Below, piece by piece: positions 29,116 through 39,493 of a stretch of DNA of 64,000 bases; within the stretch, counting starts at the first letter, position 1; the number at the start of each line of letters is the position of its first letter. The notes below the pieces were generated by a model, which did no database searches, was not told where the DNA came from, and was given only the letters and a program-made list of their open reading frames with translations. The stretch is from positions 22,799,188 to 22,863,187 of the forward strand of contig NC_081198.1 in the NCBI RefSeq assembly GCF_902713425.1, read 5' to 3'. Source of the DNA: Acipenser ruthenus (lineage: Eukaryota; Chordata; Actinopteri; Acipenseriformes; Acipenseridae). The position numbers and the translations under genes are program-made.

Positions 29116-32100
29116 TTATTCCATCTTCACGTCCTGAAGTCCGGCGATCCTCCACTCCGCGCAGGCCTTGTCCTTCCCGAGGGTCCGGATGTCCAGAATT
29201 ACAAAGTCCTTGATAAGAGTTTGTGCCCTTCTGGTCGTGGTGATAGTGTCTAGCTCCTGCTTGTGATAGACACAGACGTTACGGCCTTCCCACAGGATCT
29301 GCTTGACAACATTGATGACACGCCAAACGCACTTAGCTGTGCTGGTAGTGATTCCTCCCGCAGGCCCATAGAGCACAGTCTCAGCGGTCATCTTGGCCGT
29401 GTCAGCAAACCTGTTTAGGAAGACAGAGACAGAGAGCCAGACACTGCCAGCCACATCACACTCCCAGAAGATATGGGCTGGTGTTTCTCTCTTGCGGCAC
29501 TTTGCATAGGGGCATGTTTCTACTTGGGCTAGTCCCCTCCTGAACATGAACGCTCGAGTGGGGAGTGCACTGTGGACGGTGTTCCATGCTATATCCTTCT
29601 GGACATTACTGAGGCAGCTGTGAGACACATTCTCCCAGATTTTTTGGCTTTGGGTGAGGGAGAAAGTAGCTACTTTTTCAATTTCCTGGGAAGCGGCAAG
29701 ATATTTAGTTACAGCCTTGTATTCCCAGGAGGCCAATTTTGCTTTATCTAAGCCCAATTTATATATAGTGTCCCTTAAGGTTCTATAATACAATTGGGGG
29801 TCCCAGGAGTACGGCACGGTGTTATCAATAGTGCAGAGGCCCAAGGCCCTGAGACAGGTGGCAAAATAGAAACGATTCATGTAACATACCTTCCTGTCCA
29901 GGGCCTGGATGTTCTTGATAGTTTGCGTGAGCCCCTGCACTCGGGTGAGCTGCACAACGTCCGGGACCCCCTTACCTCCCTTCTTGTCGGCTTTACTCAG
30001 GGTGGCTCGTTTTACCCTCTCCATCTTGCTGCCCCAGATAAAGCGGTGGATAATGCGGTCCACCACTTTTTTGGTGGTCCTGTCTGGGGGAAAGATTTTT
30101 CCTACATAAGAGAGGATGGGGAACAGTATAGACTTGGTTATTAATACTCTACCCGTCATTGTTAAGGATCTTGTGCTCCATCCGCCAATCTTTTTATGGA
30201 CCTGGTTAATGGCCGCCGTCCAGCTCTGGGCCCCCGAGCTATTGTTCTCGAAAATGAGGCCCAGAATCTTGATTTTGTCCTTTTTGACAGGGTACATGTC
30301 CGACAGTTCCCTATCTACCTGCCAATTTTTAGACACGTAGACTTCGCTCTTGGACTTATTAATCACTGCCCCGGTCGCCGTGCAGTACTTCTCAAGGATA
30401 TTACTAATCCGAGGTACCGACGATGTGTTGGTGCAAATGAGTGACACATCGTCCATATATGCTGTTGTTTTGACCTGGACCCCGTTGGATCCAGGCAGCT
30501 GGAAACCAGTTATATTGGTATCCCTACGAATTGCCTGCAGGAGGGGTTCAATGCACACGACATATAGCAGTGGGGATAGTGGGCAACCCTGTCTGACCCC
30601 TGACTGGATAGATATTTTACCAGTCAGGTGCCTGTTCACCAAGACTCGGGTACTAATGTTTGTATATATGGTTTTAACCCACTCCCTAAGTCCAGGAGCG
30701 AATTTCATCTGGTCCATCACTTTGTACATATATTCATGGCTTACCCTATCGAACGCCTTCTCCTGGTCAAGGTTGAACAGGCAGAGGGGATGGTTCCGTT
30801 CTCTAGAATAAGCCAGAATGTCCCTTGTTAACATTAAAATACCCGTGATGGACCTCCCTGGGACGCCACAAGCCTGGTCGGGGCCAATGACCAAAGGGAG
30901 GTGTACTTGTAGCCGGAGCATCAGAGCTTTGGCTAGTATCTTGTAATCCACGCAAAGGAGGCTGATTGGGCGCCAATTCCGTAGATCTTTAACTTCCCCT
31001 TTCTTATGAAGGAGAGTAATTACACTCTCCCGCATAGAAGGGCCCAACCGCTTCTCCCTGTAGACCGCTCTGTAGACCTCCGCTAAATGGACTTTTAGCG
31101 TGTCCCAAAAAAGATGGTAATACTCACCCGGGATGCCATCTGGACCTGGCGTCTTACCGGTGTTCATGGTCTTAACCGCCTGGGTGAGCTCCTCCAGCGT
31201 GAGTTCTGGGTCCTTCTCCTCCTCCTCGTCGTCCCGCACTGAGTCAGGCTCCAACTGGCTCAGGAACCACTCTATCAGGGTGTCATCTGTAGCTTTGATG
31301 TTATACAGGTCCCTATAGAAGTTCTCTACCACTTTTTTCACTCCCTCACTATCCTCTACTATCCTCCCCCTGCTGTCGAGCATGGAGGACATCAAGTGCC
31401 GCTTCTCCCTCGTTTTCTGGAAGAAGAAGCGAGTACACTTTTCGTCTTCCTCCATTTTTTGCACTTTTGCATTGTGCATGACCTTTCGTTGTTCCTCCCT
31501 ACAAAGCACTGAAAGATCTAGCTTGGTCTGGGCTATCTCGTCGCTTACAGGGAACCCCCGAAGCTGAAGCAGGCTCAGACGCTGGAGGGCAGCATTCAGG
31601 TATTTATATTTGGCTCTCCTTTCTTTTGCTTTCCTCTTGCCTGCTGCTATGAAATAACCCTTAGTTCTCATTTTGACCATCTCCCACCACTCTATAGGGG
31701 AGTTGAATAGGTCACGCAAAGTGGTCCACTCAACAAGCCTGCTCTTATAGGCTGCAGCTATGGAGGGGTCATCGAGTAAGGAGGTGTTTAATTTCCAGAC
31801 CCCTGACCCCATCTGGGAGGTCTGAGGGACCTGCAATGTTACCTGCAGGAGCCTATGGTCAGAGAAGAAGACGGCCTGGGTGTCTACTGCCGTCTTCGTA
31901 AGGGAGCTGGTATGCAGGACGAGATCTATATGGGAGAAGGAGGTCCCAGATGAGCTCACCCAGGTAAAGGGAGGCACCAGGTCCTTACCTGCATCACACA
32001 GGGAGAAATCAGATATTACGGAGGACAAAACTCTACTAGAGCGGTCGTTGCGTGGCCTGCTCCGGTCTACGTCCCTCAGAGCACAATTGAAGTCACCTGA

Positions 32101-32559
32101 CACGATGACGGGTACGTTCCCCAGCAGGAGTGGACGCAGCTGTGGAAAAAATTGAACTCTTTCGTTTTGGTTAGTGGGTGCGTAGACATTGACCAGTCTG
32201 AGGGGAGTGTTGTTGTATGTCACATCCACGCTCAGAATTCTACCAGGTTCTACCTCCCTGCTGCTGCGGGAGGTAATAAAAGGGTTTTTAAACAGGATAC
32301 CTACTCCGTCGGCTCTGGCTATGTTGGAGCCCGACCAGAAGGAGTCCCCCAGGGTCCAACTCTCCTTCAGGTCCCTATAATCATGGCTCGACGAAATACC
32401 ACACTCCTGCAGAAAGATGAGATCTGCTTTCAAGTTAGCTAGATAGTTTATTACATCAAATCTTTTTTGTGTCTCCCTGATGCTCCTGACATTAACAGAC
32501 ACACATATCAGGGCCATCAGGGTAGCTAACAAGAAAAGGAGTCGCTGCGTCCACCCCAT
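29116..32559 (-). CDS. Keno ORF2: APE endonuclease-reverse transcriptase, copy D
   Basis: 1147 residues, open, with the APE and RT motif set of copy B. It has the most private changes of the six: FDVINYL, SSHDYRD, Arg210His in the conserved RIDLVL of the endonuclease, ITGILM after QACGVPGRS, INQVHKK and DPQLYY. Arg210 lies beside the conserved Asp of this APE motif, so endonuclease activity might be affected. Confidence 0.92.
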   Translation of the reverse strand: MGWTQRLLFLLATLMALICVSVNVRSIRETQKRFDVINYLANLKADLIFLQECGISSSHDYRDLKESWTLGDSFWSGSNIARADGVGILFKNPFITSRSSREVEPGRILSVDVTYNNTPLRLVNVYAPTNQNERVQFFPQLRPLLLGNVPVIVSGDFNCALRDVDRSRPRNDRSSRVLSSVISDFSLCDAGKDLVPPFTWVSSSGTSFSHIDLVLHTSSLTKTAVDTQAVFFSDHRLLQVTLQVPQTSQMGSGVWKLNTSLLDDPSIAAAYKSRLVEWTTLRDLFNSPIEWWEMVKMRTKGYFIAAGKRKAKERRAKYKYLNAALQRLSLLQLRGFPVSDEIAQTKLDLSVLCREEQRKVMHNAKVQKMEEDEKCTRFFFQKTREKRHLMSSMLDSRGRIVEDSEGVKKVVENFYRDLYNIKATDDTLIEWFLSQLEPDSVRDDEEEEKDPELTLEELTQAVKTMNTGKTPGPDGIPGEYYHLFWDTLKVHLAEVYRAVYREKRLGPSMRESVITLLHKKGEVKDLRNWRPISLLCVDYKILAKALMLRLQVHLPLVIGPDQACGVPGRSITGILMLTRDILAYSRERNHPLCLFNLDQEKAFDRVSHEYMYKVMDQMKFAPGLREWVKTIYTNISTRVLVNRHLTGKISIQSGVRQGCPLSPLLYVVCIEPLLQAIRRDTNITGFQLPGSNGVQVKTTAYMDDVSLICTNTSSVPRISNILEKYCTATGAVINKSKSEVYVSKNWQVDRELSDMYPVKKDKIKILGLIFENNSSGAQSWTAAINQVHKKIGGWSTRSLTMTGRVLITKSILFPILSYVGKIFPPDRTTKKVVDRIIHRFIWGSKMERVKRATLSKADKKGGKGVPDVVQLTRVQGLTQTIKNIQALDRKVCYMNRFYFATCLRALGLCTIDNTVPYSWDPQLYYRTLRDTIYKLGLDKAKLASWEYKAVTKYLAASQEIEKVATFSLTQSQKIWENVSHSCLSNVQKDIAWNTVHSALPTRAFMFRRGLAQVETCPYAKCRKRETPAHIFWECDVAGSVWLSVSVFLNRFADTAKMTAETVLYGPAGGITTSTAKCVWRVINVVKQILWEGRNVCVYHKQELDTITTTRRAQTLIKDFVILDIRTLGKDKACAEWRIAGLQDVKME

Positions 32560-32564
32560 AGCGA

Positions 32565-34510
32565 CTATGATTGGGAGGTCGGGACACTCTTCCTACTCTT
32601 AGCTCTACGCTTGCTTCGAGGGGGCTTGGGCTTATTTGCAACTCCCATCACCCCTGAGAAGGTACTCACTGCTGCCTCGTCCAAGAAGGCACCGTCTTTA
32701 TATGCACAGTACGTGGAGTTGTTGGGGCTATTCAACTCCCCACAAGGTAAGTCTGGTGGAACTTGCTCAGGGCCCCTCGGAACGTGTGGGTCAGCTTTGT
32801 CCTGGGGGGGGTTATGACAGACAGCATTCTTTGGCTGTTACCGTCTGTTGAATTGGAGCTGTTAGCAGACTTCTGGCTTACCGCGTCCAGGGGTATTCCC
32901 ATGTCCTCCAGTGCTGTATCTAGGAGGACCTCTAGGGGGCCCCTGGTTTTGCCCATACAAGGGAGGGGGTCAAGGATGCTTTGAAGGGAGGCCCTTCGCT
33001 TGAAGAGGGTCATTGCTACCGAGGTACTGCTGGTCAGGGAAGGTGTTGACCCCGACCTCTCCCTCGGTGCATTAGTGAACACCTCTTCTGCGAGGTGTGC
33101 TAGGGTTTGTGCCAACGACTGGGAAGGCTGGCTGGGGATGCCCTGGCTGGCTGCTACCTGCCCACTAGGCGGCAGTGTAGCCGTCCCACTCGCCTCCGTC
33201 TCTGCCTGCGAGGGCAAGACTGGGGACTTTGTGTGGACATTAGCTGGTTTTGGATCTATGGGGGCCACCTGCAACTTGCTGTCTTTGATCCTGATCTTCT
33301 TTCTTTTCCCCCCCTCGTCTCTACCCTTTCTTTTCCCCACCCTCTGCTGGTTCTTCACTCCCTTCCCCTCCTTCTCACTCTCACTTTCACTGTCGCTTTT
33401 GCTTTCCTCCCCCACTGACTCAATCCTTATGGCGTCATAACGAGAGCCGAGGGGGAGTGCTGGCGCTGAGAGGGCCCTACTCAGGGGGGGGGCGCTGCTG
33501 GGTCCGGGCTCCCTCCCTGACTCGTGTTCTGCATCAGAGGAGCTACTGGAGGAGCTAGTGGAGTGGCTGTTGTACTCTCTCTCTGGGCTGGGGGAAGGGG
33601 TCCTCGTAAAACGGGACATGTCTCGGGGGCGGGGGGGTGAGGGGGGTGCTGGTGATGATGGTGGTGCTGGAGTCTGGGTCTTGGATACTGTTGGTGGTGA
33701 TGTGGACTGATCTTTGTTACTTGCTCCCTCTTCCTGCTCAGGCCTAGGCTTGTTCATGTTTGCCTTGCTGGCTCTGGCCATGTTGGCATAGGAAGAGGGG
33801 CAGTCCTTAAACAGGTGCCCCTTATTTCCACACAAATTGCACTGCCTCTCTTCTCTGCAGTGGCTGGTCTCGTGGGGGGCGCCGCAGTTCCTGCACTTGA
33901 CTACAGTACACGCGGCCGCCAGGTGTCCTAATTCCCCACATTTCCTGCAGAGTTTTGGCATCCCATTATAGAATACCAGCCCTCTGTTGGGCCCTAACAC
34001 TATGGAGTTTGGAATGTGGCGGACGCCTCCAATGCCCGATGGATCAACATTAAGGCGTACCAGCCACTTTCTGGCTCCTGTCCAAACCCCATCTTCGTCT
34101 GTAATTTTCCTCCCTTCTGATGACACCCTCCCATAGCGGTTAAGCCATGTTGTAATATCATAGTCGCTAACAGCCTCATTGAAAAATTGGACAGTAACAA
34201 CTTTCATTTCTCTGTCTGTCAGTGCATCCACACAAAATTATTTGTATGGAGCGAGATATTTATTCTCCCCCCAAAAGGACCACATTTCTTGTAACTTTTT
34301 GGGGTTCCTAAAACTGACCTCAAACACTTCCTTAAGCCCTGGCAATTTCACCAAACAATTCAAGTCAGAAGGGGAAAAACCCATACCCCTCTGAAGAATG
34401 GTCCGGCTGAACTCCAGTCTCGTCAGTCCTGGTTCCGTTTCATCTTGCTTGTTTCTTGTGAAGCGCACCGCATTGTGCCTCCTGGTTTCCTGGGTTGGCC
34501 GGAACGCCAT
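32565..34510 (-). pseudogene. Keno ORF1 (CCHC zinc-knuckle protein), copy D, nonsense codon and frameshift
   Basis: Opens MAFRPTQETRR at 34510, then stops after 90 codons: Glu91 (GAA) is TAA at 34238-34240. Downstream the frame is open to 32732, including the three knuckles (one reads CNLCGNKGH) and the Ser/Glu-rich part. The G run near 32804-32811 has eight instead of nine, so the last part (copy E's ...SVPTSQS tail) is out of frame. At the other G run a C-to-G change replaces Gly by Ala without changing frame. Confidence 0.87.
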
Positions 34511-35247
34511 CCTTCAGCTGGCTCCTCCGATTGGGGTGGGAGAAGCCTCTGGACGTCCGGGTTGTCTCTCTCTACGGAAAAGAGACAACGTAAGCAGCAA
34601 ATCTGGGCAGTTGAAGGAACTATTACTTTAGTCCCTGAGGAGATGGTCGCCTCGCAAGAGGGACCCCCTCCCCAGGTGAACGGTGTCCTTCCCTGGCGGA
34701 GTAGGGGGCGCTGCTTGGCACCGAGACCACGTAGGAAGAATCGTGGCTGTGACGCCTCCTCGGGGTCCGGGGCCGCCCTCTGCTCCTCCCAGATGGCGCC
34801 CTCTGCTGGCCGCCTGCTGCTCTCTCGGTCTGGATCTCGATTACAATCAAGGGCTGGGGATGAGGTCGTCTAGGTCATCAAAGGGTCCTCAAAGGTCGTC
34901 TGGATGGTAGGTCCTCCTTCTCTCTAACTCCAGGAACGTCTGGAAAAGCCGGAACCGCCTGAAAAAGAAAAAAACGGGAACCGCCTGAAAAAGAAAAAAC
35001 TGCTCTCAACAGTCAACAAAATCTTGAAAGACCCTCGGCCTGGATTGGGCAAGCCAAAACCAGACTGAGCATTAGTCTTCCAAAAAGTTGCCGAGCTGAA
35101 GAAAGCCAGTCAAAAATAAAAAAAATTCTGTTCCTCCTCACCCGAACAAACCTCTCACAGACCCTCAGAGGGAGCGGGCAATGCCACTACCCTCTAAGCC
35201 TTAGTCTTAGAAAGATTTATTCGAAATGAAGAGAAGCCAGAGTATAT

Positions 35248-35545
35248 GGCTGGCTAAGAAGGACCTGGCATAGGGACATGTTCCACCGCACTTGTCTGGT
35301 TAGCTGTATGCTCCCAGGAAACAAACTGCTGCTGTCTACATAATCACCACATGTGAATAAAAGAAAGAAAGACAGCAAGAAAGAAAGAGAGAAAGAAAGA
35401 GAAAGAAAGAAAGAGAGAAAGAAAAAAAAAAGAAGTAAAACGTTGGGAAAACTTGCATCAACACTGGCACTCTCCCTCCAGCAGGGGTAGACAAAATGCT
35501 CACAGGAGAGATCCAGATCTGACTTTGACCAACGTTAGAGAAAGG
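35248..35545 (-). repeat. Truncated U2 spacer next to Keno D 5' end
   Basis: Half-spacer with a short GAAA/GA tract (about 35358-35436) and 3' box at 35518-35533. Variants AAAACGTTGGG and a CCCAGAGG-bearing U2 next door are shared with the region beside Keno G. Confidence 0.88.
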
Positions 35546-35732
35546 TGTGCACCGTTCCCAGAGGTACTGCAATACCAGGCCGATGCGTGGAGTGGACGGA
35601 GCAAGCCCCTGTTCCATCTCCCGATTCCAAAAATCAATTTAATATATGGTCCCCTGATAGGGGACGTATCAGATATTAAACTGATAAGAACAGATACTAC
35701 ACTTGATCTTAGCCAAAAGGCCGAGAAGCGAT
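35546..35732 (-). ncRNA. RNU2: U2 spliceosomal snRNA, complete gene 5
   Basis: Complete U2 gene with two changes in stem IV: CCCAGAGG and AATACCAGGCC on the plus strand where the majority has CCCGGAGG and AATACCGGGCC. In the RNA the two positions lie on opposite arms of the same stem, giving CCUGG/CUGGG-type pairing, so they may partly compensate. First of four uninterrupted U2 genes in a row. Confidence 0.95.
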
Positions 35733-36334
35733 GGCGACTTGGCCCTTGCCCGGGGCCCCCCAGCCCGGACGGCACAGGGGGATTCAAAGGTGGGTGCAAA
35801 ATTCCAAGCACAAGCAGACCCCCAAAAAACGGGCTGCTGCTTCCAGAGGGGAAATGTGCAATTTAAGCAGGAGAAAACAAAACAAAGCAAAAACACACAC
35901 ATAACACCAAAAACAAAACATAAACTGGCGGAGTGCGTCTTACAAATAGTCATGCCAAGCTGCTATGCTGTGCAAGGTGTCTTGGGTAACTACAACTGTG
36001 CCTCGCTGGCTGGCTGGCTTGCTAAGAAGGTCCTGGCATAGGGACATGTTCCACCACACTTGTCTGGTTAGCTGCATGCTCCCAGGAAACAACCTGCTGC
36101 TGTCTACATCATCACCACATGTGAATAAAAGAAAGAAAGACAGCAAGAAAGAAAGAGAGAAAGAAAGAGAGAAAGAGAGAAAGAAAGAGAGAAAGAAAGA
36201 AAGAGAGAAAGAAAAAAAAAGAAGTAAAACGGCGGGAAAACTTGCATCAACACTGGCACTCTCCCTCCAGCAGGGGTAGACAAAATGCTCACAGGAGAGA
36301 TCCAGATCTGACTTTGACCAACGTTAGAGAAAGG
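35733..36334 (-). repeat. U2 repeat-unit spacer
   Basis: Complete spacer: PSE-like element 35780-35797, GAAA/GA tract about 36126-36224, 3' box 36307-36322. No gene. Confidence 0.9.
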
Positions 36335-36521
36335 TGTGCACCGTTCCCGGAGGTACTGCAATACCGGGCCGATGCGTGGAGTGGACGGAGCAAGCCCCTG
36401 TTCCATCTCCCGATTCCAAAAATCAATTTAATATATGGTCCCCTGATAGGGGACGTATCAGATATTAAACTGATAAGAACAGATACTACACTTGATCTTA
36501 GCCAAAAGGCCGAGAAGCGAT
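36335..36521 (-). ncRNA. RNU2: U2 spliceosomal snRNA, complete gene 6
   Basis: Complete U2 gene, majority sequence, normal PSE-like element (36569-36586) and 3' box. Confidence 0.96.
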
Positions 36522-37135
36522 GGCGACTTGGCCCTTGCCCGGGGCCCCCCAGCCCGGACGGCACAGGGGGATTCAAAGGTGGGTGCAAAATTTCAAGCAC
36601 AAGCAGACCCCAAAAAAACGGGCTGCTGCTTCCAGAGGGGAAATGTGCAATTTAAGCAGGAGAAAACAAAACAAAGCAAAAACACACACATAACACCAAA
36701 AACAAAACATAAACTGGCGGAGTGCGTCTTACAAATAGTCATGCCAAGCTGCTATGCTGTGCAAGGTGCCTTGGGTAACTACAACTGTGCCTCGCTGGCT
36801 GGCTGGCTTGCTAAGAAGGTCCTGGCATAGGGACATGTTCCACCACACTTGTCTGGTTAGCTGCATGCTCCCAGGAAACAAACTGCTGCTGTCTACATCA
36901 TCACCACATGTGAATAAAAGAAAGAAAGACAGCAAGAAAGAAAGAGAGAAAGAAAGAGAGAAAGAGAGAAAGAAAGAGAGAAAGAAAGAGAGAAAGAAAG
37001 AAAGAGAGAAAGAAAAAAAAAGAAATAAAACGGCGGGAAAACTTGCATCAACACTGGCACTCTCCCTCCAGCAGGGGTAGACAAAATGCTCACATGAGAG
37101 ATCCAGATCTGACTTTGACCAACGTTAGAGAAAGG
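36522..37135 (-). repeat. U2 repeat-unit spacer (longest tract)
   Basis: The longest spacer (unit 801 bp): the GAAA/GA tract at about 36915-37025 has one extra AGAGAAAGAAAG step. PSE-like element 36569-36586; 3' box 37108-37123. It has CACATGAGAG where most have CACAGGAGAG, as in 2131-2140. Confidence 0.9.
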
Positions 37136-37322
37136 TGTGCACCGTTCCCGGAGGTACTGCAATACCGGGCCGATGCGTGGAGTGGACGGAGCAAGCCCCT
37201 GTTCCATCTCCCGATTCCAAAAATCAATTTAATATATGGTCCCCTGATAGGGGACGTATCAGATATTAAACTGATAAGAACAGATACTACACTTGATCTT
37301 AGCCAAAAGGCCGAGAAGCGAT
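37136..37322 (-). ncRNA. RNU2: U2 spliceosomal snRNA, complete gene 7
   Basis: Complete U2 gene, majority sequence. Its PSE-like element (37370-37387) has the CCTACC variant also found at gene 1 (2410-2427), and the flanks match gene 1 closely, so the two units are close relatives despite lying 35 kb apart. Confidence 0.96.
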
Positions 37323-37928
37323 GGCGACTTGGCCCTTGCCCGGGGCCCCCCAGCCCGGATGGCACAGGGGGATTCAAAGGTAGGTGCAAAATTTCAAGCA
37401 CAAGCAGACCCCAAAAAAACGGGCTGCTGCTTCCAGAGGGGAAATGTGCAATTTAAGCAGGAGAAAACAAAACAAAGCAAAAACACACACATAACACCAA
37501 AAACAAAACATAAATTGGCGGAGTGCGTCTTACAAATAGTCATGCCAAGCTGCTATGCTGTGCAAGGTGCCTTGGGTAACTACAACTGTGCCTCGCTGGC
37601 TGGCTGGCTTGCTAAGAAGGTCCTGGCATAGGGACATGTTCCACCACACTTGTCTGGTTAGCTGCATGCTCCCAGGAAACAAACTGCTGCTGTCTACATC
37701 ATCACCACATGTGAATAAAAGAAAGAAAGACAGCAAGAAAGAAAGAGAGAAAGAAAGAGAGAAAGAGAGAAAGAAAGAGAGAAAGAAAGAAAGAGAGAGA
37801 GAAAGAAAAAAAAAGAAGTAAAACGGCGGGAAAACTTGCATCAACACTGGCACTCTCCCTCCAGCAGGGGTAGACAAAATGCTCACAGGAGAGATCCAGA
37901 TCTGACTTTGACCAACGTTAGAGAAAGG
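37323..37928 (-). repeat. U2 repeat-unit spacer
   Basis: Complete spacer: PSE-like element 37370-37387, GAAA/GA tract about 37717-37817 with the extra GA step also seen at 2757-2859, 3' box 37901-37916. No gene. Confidence 0.9.
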
Positions 37929-38115
37929 TGTGCACCGTTCCCGGAGGTACTGCAATACCGGGCCGATGCGTGGAGTGGACGGAGCAAGCCCCTGTTCCAT
38001 CTCCCGATTCCAAAAATCAATTTAATATATGGTCCCCTGATAGGGGACGTATCAGATATTAAACTGATAAGAACAGATACTACACTTGATCTTAGCCAAA
38101 AGGCCGAGAAGCGAT
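37929..38115 (-). ncRNA. RNU2: U2 spliceosomal snRNA, complete gene 8
   Basis: Complete U2 gene, majority sequence; last of the four-gene uninterrupted run. Normal PSE-like element (38163-38180) and 3' box. Confidence 0.96.
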
Positions 38116-38708
38116 GGCGACTTGGCCCTTGCCCGGGGCCCCCCAGCCCGGACGGCACAGGGGGATTCAAAGGTGGGTGCAAAATTTCAAGCACAAGCAG
38201 ACCCCCAAAAAACGGGCTGCTGCTTCCAGAGGGGAAATGTGCAATTTAAGCAGGAGAAAACAAAACAAAGCAAAAACACACACATAACACCAAAAACAAA
38301 ACATAAACTGGCGGAGTGCGTCTTACAAATAGTCATGCCAAGCTGCTATGCTGTGCAAGGTGCCTTGGGTAACTACAACTGTGCCTCGCTGGCTGGCTGG
38401 CTTGCTAAGAAGGTCCTGGCATAGGGACATGTTCCACCACACTTGTCTGGTTAGCTGCATGCTCCCAGGAAACAACCTGCTGCTGTCTACATCATCACCA
38501 CATGTGAATAAAAGAAAGAAAGACAGCAAGAAAGAAAGAGAGAAAGAGAGAAAGAAAGAGAGAAAGAAAGAAAGAGAGAAAGAAAAAAAAAAAAGAAGTA
38601 AAACGGCGGGAAAACTTGCATCAACACTGGCACTCTCCCTCCAGCAGGGGTAGACAAAATGCTCACAGGAGAGATCCAGATCTGACTTTGACCAACGTTA
38701 GAGAAAGG
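38116..38708 (-). repeat. U2 repeat-unit spacer
   Basis: Complete spacer with a contracted GAAA/GA tract (about 38507-38598) that ends in a longer A run; PSE-like element 38163-38180; 3' box 38681-38696. Confidence 0.9.
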
Positions 38709-38842
38709 TGTGCACCGTTCCCGGAGGTACTGCAATACCGGGCCGATGCGTGGAGTGGACGGAGCAAGCCCCTGTTCCATCTCCCGATTCCAAAAATCAA
38801 TTTAATATATGGTCCCCTGATAGGGGACGTATCAGATATTAA
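38709..38842 (-). pseudogene. RNU2: U2 snRNA 3' fragment of the gene interrupted by Keno copy E
   Basis: 3' part of U2 beginning TTAATATCTGATACG. Its 5' counterpart is present at 45577-45644, so this is the only interrupted U2 gene in the window with both halves visible. The 15 bp CGTATCAGATATTAA (plus strand) at 38828-38842 is repeated at 45577-45591 as a target site duplication. Confidence 0.94.
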
Positions 38843-39493
38843 TACTCTTTTATTGAGATTTTACATTTTTTTACATTTACACCCATTCGTTTTTTCATTC
38901 ATTTTACATTTCTTTTAAAGATGACATTCATGCATACAGACATACATTTTGTTTTAAAAGCATTTAAAATACATTTAAAAACACCAAGACAATTGTGCTT
39001 TGTACATGGTTAAAACAGACACAGATTAAAATCAACATGAAAAAAACCTGTGCTGTTTTAAAAGTGACTGGAAAAAAAGAACCATCTATAAAAAACCAGT
39101 GCTTGTGAGGGCCGGGGAGTGCTCTCTAAAAAGGTTCAAAAGTGAACATAAAACTATATTACTAAAACAGGGACAGGGGAAAAGGGACAGTGTGTGAAAC
39201 AGTGAGTTAAAATTCTAAAATTTTAAAACACTTAAAATGTAACTTTTAATAGTTTACATTAAAAATCTTAAAGATACATAAAACAAAACAAAACAAAATC
39301 AAATAAAACATTCAAAATAAATCTAATCAAAATCCATAAAACTGAAACAAAAAGACTACATAAAACCAGGGCACCGTTGAAAAACGGTCATGCCAGCTAA
39401 AAAGGGCGGAATGCTGGCATGACAAAATAAATAAAAGGCTTAGCGGTGCCCCGTAGTCCCGCTCCTAGGAGCTAGCGGTTCCAGTTTTTTCCT

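Larger units (their letters stand above)
19878..35247 (-). mobile_element. Keno-like U2-specific LINE, copy D, split by a HERO-like array
   Basis: The Keno parts are 19878-20001 (last 124 bp of the 3' UTR) and 28585-35247 (rest of the 3' UTR, ORF2 29116-32559, ORF1 32565-34510, 5' UTR to 35247). An 8583-bp HERO-like tandem array sits in the 3' UTR. Removing it and one ATTTA copy gives about 6.78 kb, the normal length. 5' junction as in B, C, F, G; 3' junction short class. It shares many variants with copy G (for example AATAAAAGGGTTT in ORF2, CTTCGTCTG in ORF1, and AAAACGTTGGG in the adjoining spacer), but G lacks the HERO insertion. Confidence 0.9.
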
